Part shown: piece after piece, positions 63,866-64,000 of the stretch
Layout: each line of letters begins with the position of its first letter
How positions within the stretch are numbered: position 1 is the stretch's first letter
Assembly: GCF_900105155.1 (NCBI RefSeq)
Contig: NZ_LT629762.1
Coordinates: forward strand, 3,996,501-4,060,500
Origin: Pseudomonas prosekii
GTDB taxonomy: Bacteria > Pseudomonadota > Gammaproteobacteria > Pseudomonadales > Pseudomonadaceae
Reading direction: 5' to 3'
DNA length: 64,000 nt
The notes under the pieces: model-generated
Databases searched by the model: none
What the model saw: the letters and a program-made list of their open reading frames with translations, nothing else
Told to the model about the DNA's origin: nothing
Position numbers and translations under genes: made by a program

Positions 63866-64000
63866 TTACTCAGGCGCAACCATGCGCGTGCGCGGCGAAC
63901 CGTCGGCGTTGTGTTGGTAGATCTCGCGTGGTTGGCCCTTGTCGTTGAACAGCACCTGACCAATGCCCGCCGAGTTCCACAGCCGCTCACCGGCCTCGGC
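63866..64000 (-). CDS. 3' end of an unrecognised gene (start lies beyond the window)
   Basis: 44 codons to a TAA at 63868-63866; the frame is open at the window end. The visible peptide contains LWNSAGIGQVLFNDKGQP and ends RTRMVAPE. No motif identified. It is likely the upstream neighbour of dedA on the same strand. Confidence 0.55.
   Translation of the reverse strand, partial: AEAGERLWNSAGIGQVLFNDKGQPREIYQHNADGSPRTRMVAPE

Overview
The window looks like chromosomal DNA of a fluorescent Pseudomonas (P. fluorescens group). The GC content is high. The gene order tas / rplM-rpsI / petABC / sspAB / dolP-diaA-yraN-lpoA / rsmI / rnpB / mraZ...lpxC is, from memory, that of the P. aeruginosa and P. 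fluorescens dcw neighbourhood. Many gaps carry REP/REPIN palindromes of the Pseudomonas type. Species is inferred from gene content only; no database search was possible.

Bases 1-12,200 hold core genes: the 3' end of an acyl-CoA dehydrogenase gene, the aldo/keto reductase tas, ribosomal proteins L13/S9, the cytochrome bc1 complex (petABC), the stringent-starvation proteins SspA/SspB, the envelope/replication cluster dolP-diaA-yraN-lpoA on the minus strand, rsmI, and the RNase P RNA.

Bases 12,500-30,480 are a complete, tightly overlapping division and cell wall (dcw) cluster: mraZ-rsmH-ftsL-ftsI-murE-murF-mraY-murD-ftsW-murG-murC-ddlB-ftsQ-ftsA-ftsZ-lpxC. It has a recognisable promoter with MraZ boxes and a terminator after lpxC. 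It makes lipid II, flips and polymerises it at the septum, builds the Z-ring, and ends with the committed step of lipid A synthesis.

After lpxC the window becomes mosaic. It contains a membrane diguanylate cyclase, an OprD-type porin, and a small exported protein. Next is a seven-copy array of a ~110-bp tandem repeat interrupted by an intact IS3-family element. It is followed by an RND efflux operon with its own two-component system, then a lipoprotein that fuses a solute-binding domain to a RidA domain. A zinc/iron-cluster-type YkgJ protein, a GNAT acetyltransferase with CheV, the NO-response pair norR/hmp, dsbB, and the cytochrome bo3 oxidase operon cyoABCDE come next.

The last 7 kb hold a nested REP array with a tandemly duplicated 449-bp unit, a remnant of an antitoxin-like gene, a MocR-type regulator divergent from two tandem RidA-like genes, an unrecognised 234-residue protein, a PAS-GGDEF cyclase, a DedA protein, and a gene running off the end.

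The least conventional items are the solute-binding/RidA fusion lipoprotein, the MocR-RidA-RidA locus with its dyad-rich intergenic region, and the two large non-coding repeat arrays. I found no CRISPR array, prophage or intact toxin-antitoxin system.
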